Positions 17,812-25,309 of a DNA stretch of 64,000 nt are shown in pieces. Where the stretch lies: positions 1-64,000 of IMG/VR virus record IMGVR_UViG_3300040856_003274. One strand, given 5' to 3'. Origin of the DNA: a virus. The notes under the pieces were generated by a model. It was not told the origin of the DNA, ran no database searches, and saw only the letters and a list, made by a program, of their open reading frames with translations. The first letter of the stretch is position 1. Each line of letters opens with the position of its first letter. Made by a program: the position numbers and the translations under genes.

Positions 17812-17841
17812 TAACCTATAGGCATATAACCTATAGGCATA
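17812..17841. repeat. Tandem 15-bp repeat with CCTATAGG palindromes
   Basis: Two exact copies of TAACCTATAGGCATA (17812-17826 and 17827-17841), each holding the palindrome CCTATAGG. They lie 35-64 bp upstream of the minus-strand start at 17777, in the divergent gap before the HNH gene. A two-site operator is the simplest reading. Confidence 0.55.
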
Positions 17842-17887
17842 TAAAGAGAATAAAAAAATAAATTACTATGATTGACACCAATAGCTC

Positions 17888-17927
17888 AGTCGGGAGAGCA
17901 GGGTCGCTCCCATATGATCTCCCGACT
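17888..17927. other. Stem-loop with tRNA D-arm-like sequence
   Basis: 10-bp perfect stem (17888-17897 with 17918-17927, AGTCGGGAGA / TCTCCCGACT) around a 20-nt loop that holds a small GGG/CCC hairpin. The bases ATAGCTCAGTCGGGAGAGC resemble a tRNA D-arm, but no anticodon stem or T-arm follows. It lies in the leader of the HNH gene, 24 nt before its ATG. Confidence 0.5.
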
Positions 17928-17950
17928 TTCCCAAGAAAGGGGTTAAACAG

Positions 17951-18394
17951 ATGATACTGAAAGTTGAGCTAGTCCCTGCAACCTCATGGGGCAATAACCT
18001 CAGAAGTGAGGCTAATCTCTCAAAGGCTCAGTGGGATAAGCTGAGAAAACAGTGTTACCGAGACGCTAACTACAAGTGTGAGGTGTGTAACGGCAAGGGC
18101 GACAAGTGGCCCGTAGAGTGCCATGAGATATGGCATTACGATGACGTTAATAAAGTGCAGACTCTAAGAGGGCTCATCGCCCTTTGCCCGACTTGCCACA
18201 AAGCGAAGCATCTAGGGCGCACCTTGTCTGTTGAGAGTCAAGAGGTTCAAGACAAGGTGCTCCGTCAACTGATGAAGATCAACGACATCGACGTTGATGA
18301 GTTGGAAGAATATATCGTTGAGGTCTTTCAGAAACACGCGGAGAGATCGCAACATAGGTGGTCATTAGACTTAAGCTGGCTTAAGGCTCTCTGA
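17951..18394 (+). CDS. HNH endonuclease
   Basis: 147 residues. Structural zinc ligands C43xxC46 and C79xxC82 frame ECHEIWHYDD (55-64), the HNH core, with H58 and later H83/H87. HNH enzymes nick or cut DNA. In phages they serve packaging, homing or recombination. It stands alone behind a structured leader, which fits a free-standing homing-type enzyme, but packaging help cannot be excluded. AAGAAAGGGG precedes the ATG. It overlaps the converging gene by 14 bp. Confidence 0.88.
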   Translation: MILKVELVPATSWGNNLRSEANLSKAQWDKLRKQCYRDANYKCEVCNGKGDKWPVECHEIWHYDDVNKVQTLRGLIALCPTCHKAKHLGRTLSVESQEVQDKVLRQLMKINDIDVDELEEYIVEVFQKHAERSQHRWSLDLSWLKAL

Positions 18395-18920
18395 GTATCG
18401 CTAAACAGTCACCCGATGAAGGAAAAGTGCGTGCTAAGGAAGCCCAAACCCTGCGAGCTTCTGTAGAAGTGCTTCCCATGTTGCAGTAGTTGGGGATGAA
18501 GATGAAAGGTTTATTCCCATTTACACTCCACATTCTTTTAGCAAAATTTAGATACATGGAGAGCCCTACACCCTGATTGTGGAAGTCTTTTTTTAGCATA
18601 GTAGCTTCAACTTCAACTACACTAAAGAAGCTGTCCTTAACGATGAGATCGGAGTAGGTTTCAGCGAGTGTTCTCATGTCTTCTCTACAGTCATCGTAAT
18701 TGTAATCTTCATAATCGTACAAGACGAAATCATTTACACTTTTAAGAGTCCCTAAAATCTTGCCTACAGGCTCTAAGTCTTCGTTCATATTAGAGCGGTG
18801 TTGTACGATGAGTTGGTAAGCCTCTTTCCAATATTTGAACTTAGAGTAGTCGAAGAGGGGGGATGAAGCATGGCGACTAGTCCATGCCTTTAATACGTTG
18901 TTAACCATGTCTCTTTTCAT
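18381..18920 (-). CDS. Putative GNAT-type acetyltransferase
   Basis: 179 residues. The C-terminal half carries a GNAT-like core: a beta strand (FFSVVEVEATMLKKDF) leading into HNQGVGLSMYLNFAKR, where QGVG.S is an acetyl-CoA-binding loop of the Q/RxxGxG/A type. The N-terminus MVNNVLKAWTSRHASS has the V...L.AW..(x)AS element common here. Substrate unknown. The match is partial, so another fold remains possible. Confidence 0.45.
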   Translation of the reverse strand: MKRDMVNNVLKAWTSRHASSPLFDYSKFKYWKEAYQLIVQHRSNMNEDLEPVGKILGTLKSVNDFVLYDYEDYNYDDCREDMRTLAETYSDLIVKDSFFSVVEVEATMLKKDFHNQGVGLSMYLNFAKRMWSVNGNKPFIFIPNYCNMGSTSTEARRVWASLARTFPSSGDCLAILREP

Positions 18921-18996
18921 AAGGTGTTCCTTAAGTCGTGATCAATAGGTTCTTTATAGACCATATCTAATAAACTCTTTAGAGGGGGCTTTAGAC

Positions 18997-19626
18997 ATGG
19001 AAGATACAGCTAAGAAGATCGCTAGTTTATATGCTGAGCGCATGGGTGAAGATGACCATTTTGCAGGGCGAGATTGGGGCATCAACAACGTGCAAGGTCA
19101 GTACAACGCTAAGCCTGGGTACAAGCAAGAATACGGCTCAAAGGTCAAAGAGTTTCTGAAAGACCTCGGTAAAGATGAGATTTCATGGACAGAGCGCGAC
19201 CGTAAAAACTACCGAATGTTTTGGGGCGCGAAACACTCAAACCCGCCTCGTTACATTAAGTACAGGAACATGAGCAACCCTTGGGTAGAGGACTACTGCA
19301 AACGCTCAGGGCGCACTAACGGTATTTGCGGCAAAGAGGGGAAGAAAGCTAGCAGTGTTCTCCCTGCGGATACCCTGTCTCCCGATGTCGCTGTGCTCCT
19401 CAACAGAGAGCTAGCTCGCACTTGTACCCATTTAAGGTGTAGCAAAGGTGAGGTGCTCAACGCAGTCAACAGCGTGTTGAGTCCTTTCGGTTTGCGTGTT
19501 GTACCTACTCAAAACCCTCACGTCTTTAATGTGGGGGCTATGTGCTCTGTTGGTTGTATGCCTCTTAAGGGCGCAGAGCTTATTTTGAAGAATAGTGCGG
19601 AAGGCTGGGGTGCGCGAGTTGAGTAA
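18997..19626 (+). CDS. Unknown protein with KKASS junction
   Basis: 209 residues. Residues 1-115 are charged (MEDTAKKIASLYAERMG, DDHFAGRDWG, WTERDRKNYRMFWGAKHS) and end RTNGICGKEGKKASS. The rest is alpha/beta with a helix (LSPDVAVLLNRELARTCTHL) and several cysteines. Not recognised. The KKASS between the two halves matches the boundary motif in the WG-repeat proteins. Confidence 0.6.
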   Translation: MEDTAKKIASLYAERMGEDDHFAGRDWGINNVQGQYNAKPGYKQEYGSKVKEFLKDLGKDEISWTERDRKNYRMFWGAKHSNPPRYIKYRNMSNPWVEDYCKRSGRTNGICGKEGKKASSVLPADTLSPDVAVLLNRELARTCTHLRCSKGEVLNAVNSVLSPFGLRVVPTQNPHVFNVGAMCSVGCMPLKGAELILKNSAEGWGARVE

Positions 19627-19924
19627 CAACACTAATGAGACTAACAACACGGTAGATAAGTTTAAGGTTACCGATATACTTTTGAAGGTGCTCTCTGCGC
19701 TGGTAGTCCCTATCCTTTTGTGGGCGGCAGGAGTCAACACTGAAATCGCTCTGCTTAAGAAAGAGGTAGCGAGATTAGAGCAACAGGCTAACACCTTTAA
19801 TGATAAAGAACAGAAGCTCATCGAAAAACTCTCTAAGCAAGCGCAAGACCTTGCTCTCCTAACTCAAAAAATCGGTCAAATTAAGGAGGACTCTGATGAG
19901 CTCAGAAAAACACTTGGGAAGTAA
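19595..19924 (+). CDS. Membrane protein with coiled coil
   Basis: Up to 109 residues from GTG 19595. A TTG at 19619 overlapping the previous stop is an equally good start. One membrane helix (ILLKVLSALVVPILLWAAGV, about 28-47) is followed by a coiled coil (LLKKEVARLEQQANTFNDKEQKLIEKLSKQ). The arrangement fits an inner-membrane spanin or a small scaffold. The next gene (19896), with a signal-like N-terminus, overlaps its end, as in two-gene spanin pairs. Confidence 0.55.
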   Translation: MRKAGVRELSNNTNETNNTVDKFKVTDILLKVLSALVVPILLWAAGVNTEIALLKKEVARLEQQANTFNDKEQKLIEKLSKQAQDLALLTQKIGQIKEDSDELRKTLGK

Positions 19925-20129
19925 AGCACTCTTGATAGTTGTTTCAATATCCGTTCTTCTGAGCGGAGGGTCTTACGCAGAGAAGCAAAAGCCAGTCTCT
20001 GCGGGCAGTCGTAAAGACCCTCTCCTAGAGTGTCTCAACACAATAGACGCACGTTACAAGATCGCGATTAAAGAAGTTACTCAGGTAGAGGAAAACTTTA
20101 AGGCGCTCTTAGGTAAAGAAACGCCTTAA
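19896..20129 (+). CDS. Small exported protein
   Basis: 77 residues with a signal-peptide-like start: SKALLIVVSISVLLSGGSYA followed by EKQKPV. There is no lipobox cysteine. The mature part is short, charged and helical, with one Cys (LLECLNTIDARYK). It overlaps the membrane coiled-coil gene by 29 bp. A spanin-type pair is possible but not shown. Confidence 0.5.
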   Translation: MSSEKHLGSKALLIVVSISVLLSGGSYAEKQKPVSAGSRKDPLLECLNTIDARYKIAIKEVTQVEENFKALLGKETP

Positions 20130-20206
20130 CGGTCTTGACGGTTGTCTTTAGCTAGTGCTATCTCTGATTACCCTTTGTAACCTCCAATCTTAAAGGAAAT
20201 AAGATT

Positions 20207-20449
20207 ATGTCAGAGATGAAACTTACCGCTGAAGAGATGGCTCAAATCCAAGAATATCGAAGCCGCATCAACTCCTTGTTGGCTGAGGTGGGCTCTCTCG
20301 AAATGCGTAAGGCGCAAACGCTCGACCTCGTAAATCAAAACGACAAGCTCGCTTCAGAGTACGTCCGTAATGTTCGAGCTCGCCTCGGCATTGCTGAGAA
20401 CGCCCGTATGGAGATCAATCCTGAGGGTAATGTTACGGTTACTGAGTAA
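20207..20449 (+). CDS. Small helical protein
   Basis: 80 residues, almost wholly helical (EEMAQIQEYRSRINSLLAEVGSLEMRKAQTLDLV), ending in a short beta-like tail (MEINPEGNVTVTE). It is the size and pattern of small phage structural or chaperone proteins. AAAGGAAAT precedes the ATG. The stop overlaps the next ATG by one base. Confidence 0.6.
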   Translation: MSEMKLTAEEMAQIQEYRSRINSLLAEVGSLEMRKAQTLDLVNQNDKLASEYVRNVRARLGIAENARMEINPEGNVTVTE

Positions 20450-20823
20450 TGAGACACCTCAAGCCTCTATTCTTTGAGCACTCCAAGATACCTGTGTGGT
20501 TATCGAAGGTGTCTCCGATAGAGATAGAGGCGATCACGCTCTTTTGCTTTGTATTCTCTAGGGGTGAAGCAGAAGAGCGCCTGAGAAGGCATGAGACGAT
20601 CCATTTCCAGCAATACCTAGAGACGTTCGTAATAGGCTTCCTCTTAATCTACCTGTTCGAGTTTCTCTACCTCGCGATCATTAAGCGCATGGGCTTCACA
20701 AAAGAGGCTTACAGAGCGATCCGCTTCGAGCAAGAAGCGTATGACTGCGATGTGTATATAAACTATTTAGAATGTAGAAACCGCTATGCGTGGAAAAGTG
20801 TATATAAGCTAGGCGGAGAGTAG
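20449..20823 (+). CDS. Membrane-associated HExxH protein
   Basis: 124 residues. RRHETIHFQQYLE (about 47-59) holds a zinc-protease HExxH. A hydrophobic segment (FVIGFLLIYLFEFLYLAII) follows, then RFEQEAYD, whose Glu could be the third ligand. It looks like a small membrane metallopeptidase, but the family is not recognised. TAATG coupling ties it to the small helical protein. Confidence 0.55.
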   Translation: MRHLKPLFFEHSKIPVWLSKVSPIEIEAITLFCFVFSRGEAEERLRRHETIHFQQYLETFVIGFLLIYLFEFLYLAIIKRMGFTKEAYRAIRFEQEAYDCDVYINYLECRNRYAWKSVYKLGGE

Positions 20824-20824
20824 C

Positions 20825-20947
20825 TTGACCTCTCACCCTGCGCTATACGCTTTCTTTAGCGAGGTATCTCCTGAAGACTTCATCGCCCTTGTCTTCATAG
20901 CGTTAATATTTTGGGCTTTTTACATTATCCTTGAGAGGAAGATATGA
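20825..20947 (+). CDS. Very small membrane protein
   Basis: 40-residue frame starting at TTG two bases after the previous stop and ending in an ATGA overlap with the next gene. It encodes a soluble N-terminus and one clear membrane helix (FIALVFIALIFWAFYIIL) with a positive end (ERKI). The tight packing on both sides supports expression. Confidence 0.5.
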   Translation: MTSHPALYAFFSEVSPEDFIALVFIALIFWAFYIILERKI

Positions 20948-21222
20948 GCGTTTACGGTCAAAAGCTGAATACAAGGCTGTATTGTAAGGATGGTTTCAGT
21001 TTCTCTATCCAGGCATCTGCGAGTCACTACTGCAAACCTCGTGAAGATAACCCAGCCCCGTACCCCTACATTCAGTATGAGATTGGTGATCCGACTAAGT
21101 ATGAGCCGTTGCTTGCACCTTACCACAGTAAGAATGATGGGAGTGGTATTTATGCGTGGGTTCCCGTTGATGTGATCAATGACATGATTGACAAGCATGG
21201 AGGTTTGCGGGAATGGGTATAG
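20944..21222 (+). CDS. Unknown conserved-looking small protein
   Basis: 92 residues, compact alpha/beta protein (LYCKDGFSFSIQASASHYCKPRE ... YAWVPVDVINDMIDKHGG). No family assigned. The start overlaps the stop of the tiny membrane gene. The end overlaps the methyltransferase start by 10 bp. Confidence 0.6.
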   Translation: MSVYGQKLNTRLYCKDGFSFSIQASASHYCKPREDNPAPYPYIQYEIGDPTKYEPLLAPYHSKNDGSGIYAWVPVDVINDMIDKHGGLREWV

Positions 21223-22199
21223 TTAAGAAACTAGGCACTCTAGCCACTACATTCAAAAAAGAAGATCACAATGAGTTTGAGCTGAATAAAATCAGAGCCT
21301 CTCTTGAGGTGCTTTTAGAGAAGATTGAGGGGGAAGCCCCTGCTCCCAGTGATGGTGAGAAAGAGCAGGCTCAACGTGAACGCTCTTTCAACTCTTTAAC
21401 TGCTAAAGAGTGGGCTCGCCTCAGCAGAAATGTATGGCGAGACTTGTCTCCCCTTAGGTCAAGAGAGAAGAAGTTACACGGGGCGACTTTCCCCAAGCCT
21501 TTGTCAGACCGCCTAATTAAAATGTATAGCAAAGAGGGTGATCTTGTTTTCGACCCTTTCTTAGGTACTGGTACTACCCTTATCTCGGCTAAACAGCTAA
21601 ATCGTCATGGTGTAGGGATTGAGCTAAATGAGACATACTTCAGTTATGCTTCTAACTTGATCGGTATGCCTGACTTGTTCTCTACCTCTAATATTTGCGC
21701 CCATAATGACGACTGTCGGCATCTTGAAAAGTATTTAGAGGATGGGTCGGTTCAACTGACGGTGACCTCTCCCCCATACGCTGACTTCATCCAAAAGTCA
21801 TTAGAAGATAGGGAAAAGGTGCATAAGACCTCTTTAATCAAAACTAAAAACAACTCCACAGTGAGGCAGTATTCAGACTCCGAAAACGACTTCGGTAACC
21901 TATCTTACCAAGACTTTTTGTGTCAGATAGAGGGTGTCTTAAGCTCCCTTTATAAGAAAACAAAAACAGGTGGGTACGGCGCATGGGTGGTGAAGGATTA
22001 TAGGGACACAAAAAATGGTATCTCCTACATCGACTTCCACTCAGATTTGGCGAGGGTGGGTCAGTCTGTGGGGTTTGAGTACCACGACCTTATTGTTTGG
22101 GATCAAAACGAAAATAGGAGCTTGGTGCTCTTAGGGTATCCCTCTACTTTTTATACCAATCAAAACTGTAGTTTCATCGTAGTGTTCAGGAAGAAATAA
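21213..22199 (+). CDS. DNA methyltransferase (N6-adenine / N4-cytosine type)
   Basis: 328 residues. Order of motifs: SAM-binding DPFLGTGTTL (about 114-123) and, after it, catalytic TSPPY (185-189). FHSDLARVGQSVGFEYHDLIVWDQNENR in the C-terminal part resembles the usual region after motif VIII. The TSPPY form fits N4-cytosine or N6-adenine enzymes. The N-terminal ~60 residues are a charged helix. It may protect phage DNA from host restriction. Recognition site unknown. The facing GIY-YIG gene overlaps its end by 14 bp. Confidence 0.88.
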   Translation: MGIVKKLGTLATTFKKEDHNEFELNKIRASLEVLLEKIEGEAPAPSDGEKEQAQRERSFNSLTAKEWARLSRNVWRDLSPLRSREKKLHGATFPKPLSDRLIKMYSKEGDLVFDPFLGTGTTLISAKQLNRHGVGIELNETYFSYASNLIGMPDLFSTSNICAHNDDCRHLEKYLEDGSVQLTVTSPPYADFIQKSLEDREKVHKTSLIKTKNNSTVRQYSDSENDFGNLSYQDFLCQIEGVLSSLYKKTKTGGYGAWVVKDYRDTKNGISYIDFHSDLARVGQSVGFEYHDLIVWDQNENRSLVLLGYPSTFYTNQNCSFIVVFRKK

Positions 22200-22512
22200 T
22201 CTCCCTCCCTCTACACCACTGCGAGTCCTCAAGCGTCCAATGTAACCTTTGGCGACCTCTTTTGCGCTTCAGGGCTCTCTCAGCTTTCATCGCCTCAGAG
22301 CGGTCTGCATATGTGCCATAAGTACACATGAGCTTCCAGGGACGGTGCTTTGCCGTATAGCGCCCACCTCCTTTGATCTCACCGTTGTGTTGCCTCAAGC
22401 GTCGATGCACATCTGTGGTACAGCCCACATAGAAGAAACCTTCGGCAGGCTTCCCGCTTGCGGTTTTTCTCATCTGCTGGCTCTGTATTACGTAGACAAC
22501 CCATTCGCTCAT
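22186..22512 (-). CDS. GIY-YIG nuclease family protein
   Basis: 108 residues from the ATG at 22512, which has AGGAGG upstream. WVVYVIQ is the GIY part, FFYVGCT the YIG part, then RRLRQHNGEIKGGGRYT and AERALKRKRGRQRLH, typical of the small YhbQ/URI-type GIY-YIG proteins. A KTAS sits between the two motifs, as a family-unusual insert. DNA cleavage is likely; a repair or homing role cannot be told. It converges on the methyltransferase. Confidence 0.88.
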   Translation of the reverse strand: MSEWVVYVIQSQQMRKTASGKPAEGFFYVGCTTDVHRRLRQHNGEIKGGGRYTAKHRPWKLMCTYGTYADRSEAMKAERALKRKRGRQRLHWTLEDSQWCRGREIISS

Positions 22513-22568
22513 ACCTTTTCCTCCTATAAGCCACACTTATTTGAACCCTCTATAAGTGGAGTGCTCTT

Positions 22569-23984
22569 ATGGCAGATCATGGTTGGACTAGTGACAGTGC
22601 GGGCTACGTAGGTCTTTCTTACCCTTTGCCCCCTCAGAACGTAAACCTAATCAATCCTCTCATCAAGGGAGCTTTTGATTTGAGGTGGGATGACCCTAAT
22701 CTTATCTCCTCTAATACTTCTTTTGAGGTTATCGGTGTTAACATCTATCGTTCAGTTGCCAGCGACAGAGGCCCCTATGATATTGTTAACGCTCTTCCCG
22801 TAGGCGGTAACTACTACCGAGATCAGACAGAGGAGTTTCTTGTCGAAGATGAGGAGATCATTTGGGACAGTAGTTACGTCTCGAAAGGGGAGGCGAAAGA
22901 CCACCACGTCTATAAGATTAGGACAGCACATAAGATTAGTAAGCGAGGCTTTAATGAAGTCTACGCTAACTCACCTGACGATGTAGTCTTGAAGATAGAC
23001 GGGCGCGTCGTCCCTGTCCATGCGGTGTTTGGTGTTACTTGTGAGATTACGCTCATCAACACAACCTTCCTCGATCCGATCACCCAAAAGCATATAGGGC
23101 CTTTCTTACCTGATGAGAATACTTCGGTTACGGTCACTTATTACGCTAAAGGTAATATTATCAGTACGGTGCTCGACAGGAAGACCTTTTACCGCATCTC
23201 TACCGTGGCGCGTGACCCTAATGACCAGCAAAGCACCGTCGAGACTCCTTTAGAGCTATGCCAGCCTGTCAACAATATGGACGTGGAGAAGGTTGATTGG
23301 ATATGGAGAGAGGCGATTAGGCGCAACGCTTATATTCTTGACCAAGGCGGGGAAAGAGCGATGCTGTTTGTCCGTAAGACTTCAGGCACAAAGTGCTATT
23401 GTGGTTGGGATGAGGAGACTGTTGAATACTCCAAACAACCTTCTCAAAGGTGCATGATATGTTTTGGGACAGGGATTGAAGGAGGCTACGAAGGGCCTTA
23501 TGAGATACTCATCGCACCCGATGACACTGAGCGTAGGATTAGTCAAAGCGACAGAGGGAGGCGTAAAGAGCACACTTATGAAGTATGGATCGGCCCCACT
23601 CCTGTGGTGAGTCAGCGCGACTTTATCGTGAAGCAGACCAATGAGAGGTACTCCATTGGCCCTGTCCGTAGACCATCTAATCGTGGTGTTTTCTTACAAC
23701 AACATTTCAATATTGCTTATCTTGATGAGCAGGACATACGCTACTCTATCCCAATAGACTTGAGCGCCCTCAAGTTTCCTCAGACAAGGACAATGGACAC
23801 ACCTGAGGGTGTAGAGGGTTATTACGCGACACCGCTTAGACCTGATGGTTATGAGTACCCTCCTGTAGTTGGTATAGGAGAGAACATTGTCGCTCCTATG
23901 ATTACAGATGATAGTAAGCAGAGCATTGAGAACGCCAAGCGCGGGCGCACGCCCGCGTGGGCGCACACGAATAAGAATAACTGA
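22569..23984 (+). CDS. Probable tail or baseplate structural protein
   Basis: 471 residues, mostly beta-type. The N-terminal region resembles a fibronectin-like fold (FDLRWDDPNLISSNTSFEVIGVNIYRS). KCYCGWDEE ... QRCMICFGTG near 270-300 forms a CxC/CxxC metal or disulphide site. The C-terminus is rich in Pro and Tyr. It begins the run that leads to the actin-like gene and sheath. Similar cysteine-containing proteins exist in phage neck and baseplate regions, but I cannot name the family. Confidence 0.6.
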   Translation: MADHGWTSDSAGYVGLSYPLPPQNVNLINPLIKGAFDLRWDDPNLISSNTSFEVIGVNIYRSVASDRGPYDIVNALPVGGNYYRDQTEEFLVEDEEIIWDSSYVSKGEAKDHHVYKIRTAHKISKRGFNEVYANSPDDVVLKIDGRVVPVHAVFGVTCEITLINTTFLDPITQKHIGPFLPDENTSVTVTYYAKGNIISTVLDRKTFYRISTVARDPNDQQSTVETPLELCQPVNNMDVEKVDWIWREAIRRNAYILDQGGERAMLFVRKTSGTKCYCGWDEETVEYSKQPSQRCMICFGTGIEGGYEGPYEILIAPDDTERRISQSDRGRRKEHTYEVWIGPTPVVSQRDFIVKQTNERYSIGPVRRPSNRGVFLQQHFNIAYLDEQDIRYSIPIDLSALKFPQTRTMDTPEGVEGYYATPLRPDGYEYPPVVGIGENIVAPMITDDSKQSIENAKRGRTPAWAHTNKNN

Positions 23985-23994
23985 GGTTAATATT

Positions 23995-24600
23995 ATGGGG
24001 TCGTCGTATAAGATTATACGCAAGAAGATTAACTTTTATGAGGTGCTCTTAGACTTCGAGAATGAAGCGGAGCGCGATAAAACCTTTCTGTACATCCTCA
24101 GAGAGACTTTAGATCAGGTGATCAGTATTGACCAAGTGAAGGGGAAGCTCCCTAGAGATAAAAACTTTAAGTTTGTCACTTATATGAGAGACGGCACTTT
24201 CCTATTTGAAAGCTCCGACGAGTCTCTGAATGCGTACCTAAGTGACGGTGGGGGGCAGAGAACAGGGTCTTGGGAGATCGGCCCCAAGACAGGTCGGGTC
24301 ATGCGTAGGAGGCGAGCTTTTAAGGATAAGAAAAGTGGAAAGTGGCGCATGGTAGATGGCCCGACTCGGATGAACCGTGTGCCTATTAGGATTAAGGCTC
24401 GCGACGGTAGGATGATATGGCGCATGGCTCCTCTTCAGATTGGGGAAGGGAAGAGGAAGCGATGGGTACATCCAGGCATTAACAAAAACAATTTTATCGA
24501 CCGATCAATCGACCTTGCCACAAGAATATTTTACACTAACCCGATTGCGAGGCGGAAGGCTTTAGGTCAAGTTAGAGGCTCTTCTATTACAATGAGGTAA
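23995..24600 (+). CDS. Basic structural-region protein
   Basis: 201 residues from ATG 23995 (preceded by GAGG). An in-frame start at 23908 lies deep in the previous gene. The N-terminal part is alpha/beta (KINFYEVLLDFENEAERDKTFLYIL). The C-terminal part is Arg/Lys-rich (RVMRRRRAFKDKKSGKWRM, RKRWVHPGINKNNF). No domain recognised. The position suggests a virion or assembly function. Confidence 0.6.
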   Translation: MGSSYKIIRKKINFYEVLLDFENEAERDKTFLYILRETLDQVISIDQVKGKLPRDKNFKFVTYMRDGTFLFESSDESLNAYLSDGGGQRTGSWEIGPKTGRVMRRRRAFKDKKSGKWRMVDGPTRMNRVPIRIKARDGRMIWRMAPLQIGEGKRKRWVHPGINKNNFIDRSIDLATRIFYTNPIARRKALGQVRGSSITMR

Positions 24601-24604
24601 GATT

Positions 24605-25309
24605 ATGAAAGTTAAGATTAGGTGTGAGTGTGTCTCTCTAAGAATACCTGACTTAGGTATCATTATGATTAGAGGCGAAGACAGAATAGTAGACAGCCAC
24701 TCGTTTACGACCTCTAAGTTTTTATCTAGGGCTTTAGACAGCGGGGCGGTGAGAGTCTTAGACGGCTCGAAACCAATAGAGAAGATACAAAACACTAAAG
24801 ACCTGATGGAGTACCTAAACTTGAGTAAAGATATGAGAGCACAGAGGTTAAATGAAGCTCCTACGCTTAGAGAGTTAGGGCGCTTACAGGACACCGTAAA
24901 GATGTTGTCTGATAAGCTAGACCAGCTACAACAAGCTCCAGCAACCGTTGAGGTTAGGGAGAAGGTTGTTGTTAAAGAAGTCCCTGCACCTCAGCAAGAG
25001 AGCGCATTAAGTATAGAATTACTACAGGCGCTGATGGATAAGGTGGATAAGATTAGCTCAGCCCCCCCTCAAGTGGTAACTCAGTATGTGACAGCACAAG
25101 AAACACAAGCCTCCCTCAGTCCTGATGTGGTAGACGAAGGTGATATGGTTTTTATACCTAAAACTATAAGCAATAGTAGTCTTGAGGCTGACGTTAAGGT
25201 ATCTTCTAACAAGTCTGAGGCAAGCTCATCTTTTGAAGAGGCTTCTAAGGCTCTGAAATCTCGACCCAAGCGTAGTAAACGCAAGAAAAATACAGGAGAC
25301 TCTAAATGA
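24605..25309 (+). CDS. Coiled-coil protein, unknown
   Basis: 234 residues. A small N-terminal beta domain (VKIRCECVSLRIPDLGIIMIRGED) is followed by a coiled coil (LRELGRLQDTVKMLSDKLDQLQ, about 95-120), a Pro/Val/Glu linker and a Ser/Lys-rich end (SRPKRSKRKKNTGDSK). It overlaps the actin-like gene by 4 bp (ATGA), so the two are made together. It could be an adaptor for the ATPase. Confidence 0.6.
   Translation: MKVKIRCECVSLRIPDLGIIMIRGEDRIVDSHSFTTSKFLSRALDSGAVRVLDGSKPIEKIQNTKDLMEYLNLSKDMRAQRLNEAPTLRELGRLQDTVKMLSDKLDQLQQAPATVEVREKVVVKEVPAPQQESALSIELLQALMDKVDKISSAPPQVVTQYVTAQETQASLSPDVVDEGDMVFIPKTISNSSLEADVKVSSNKSEASSSFEEASKALKSRPKRSKRKKNTGDSK

Noticed and set aside
17881-17930. Full tRNA gene
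   Set aside because: Only a D-arm-like part is present; the following bases form a different stem, and no T-arm is seen.
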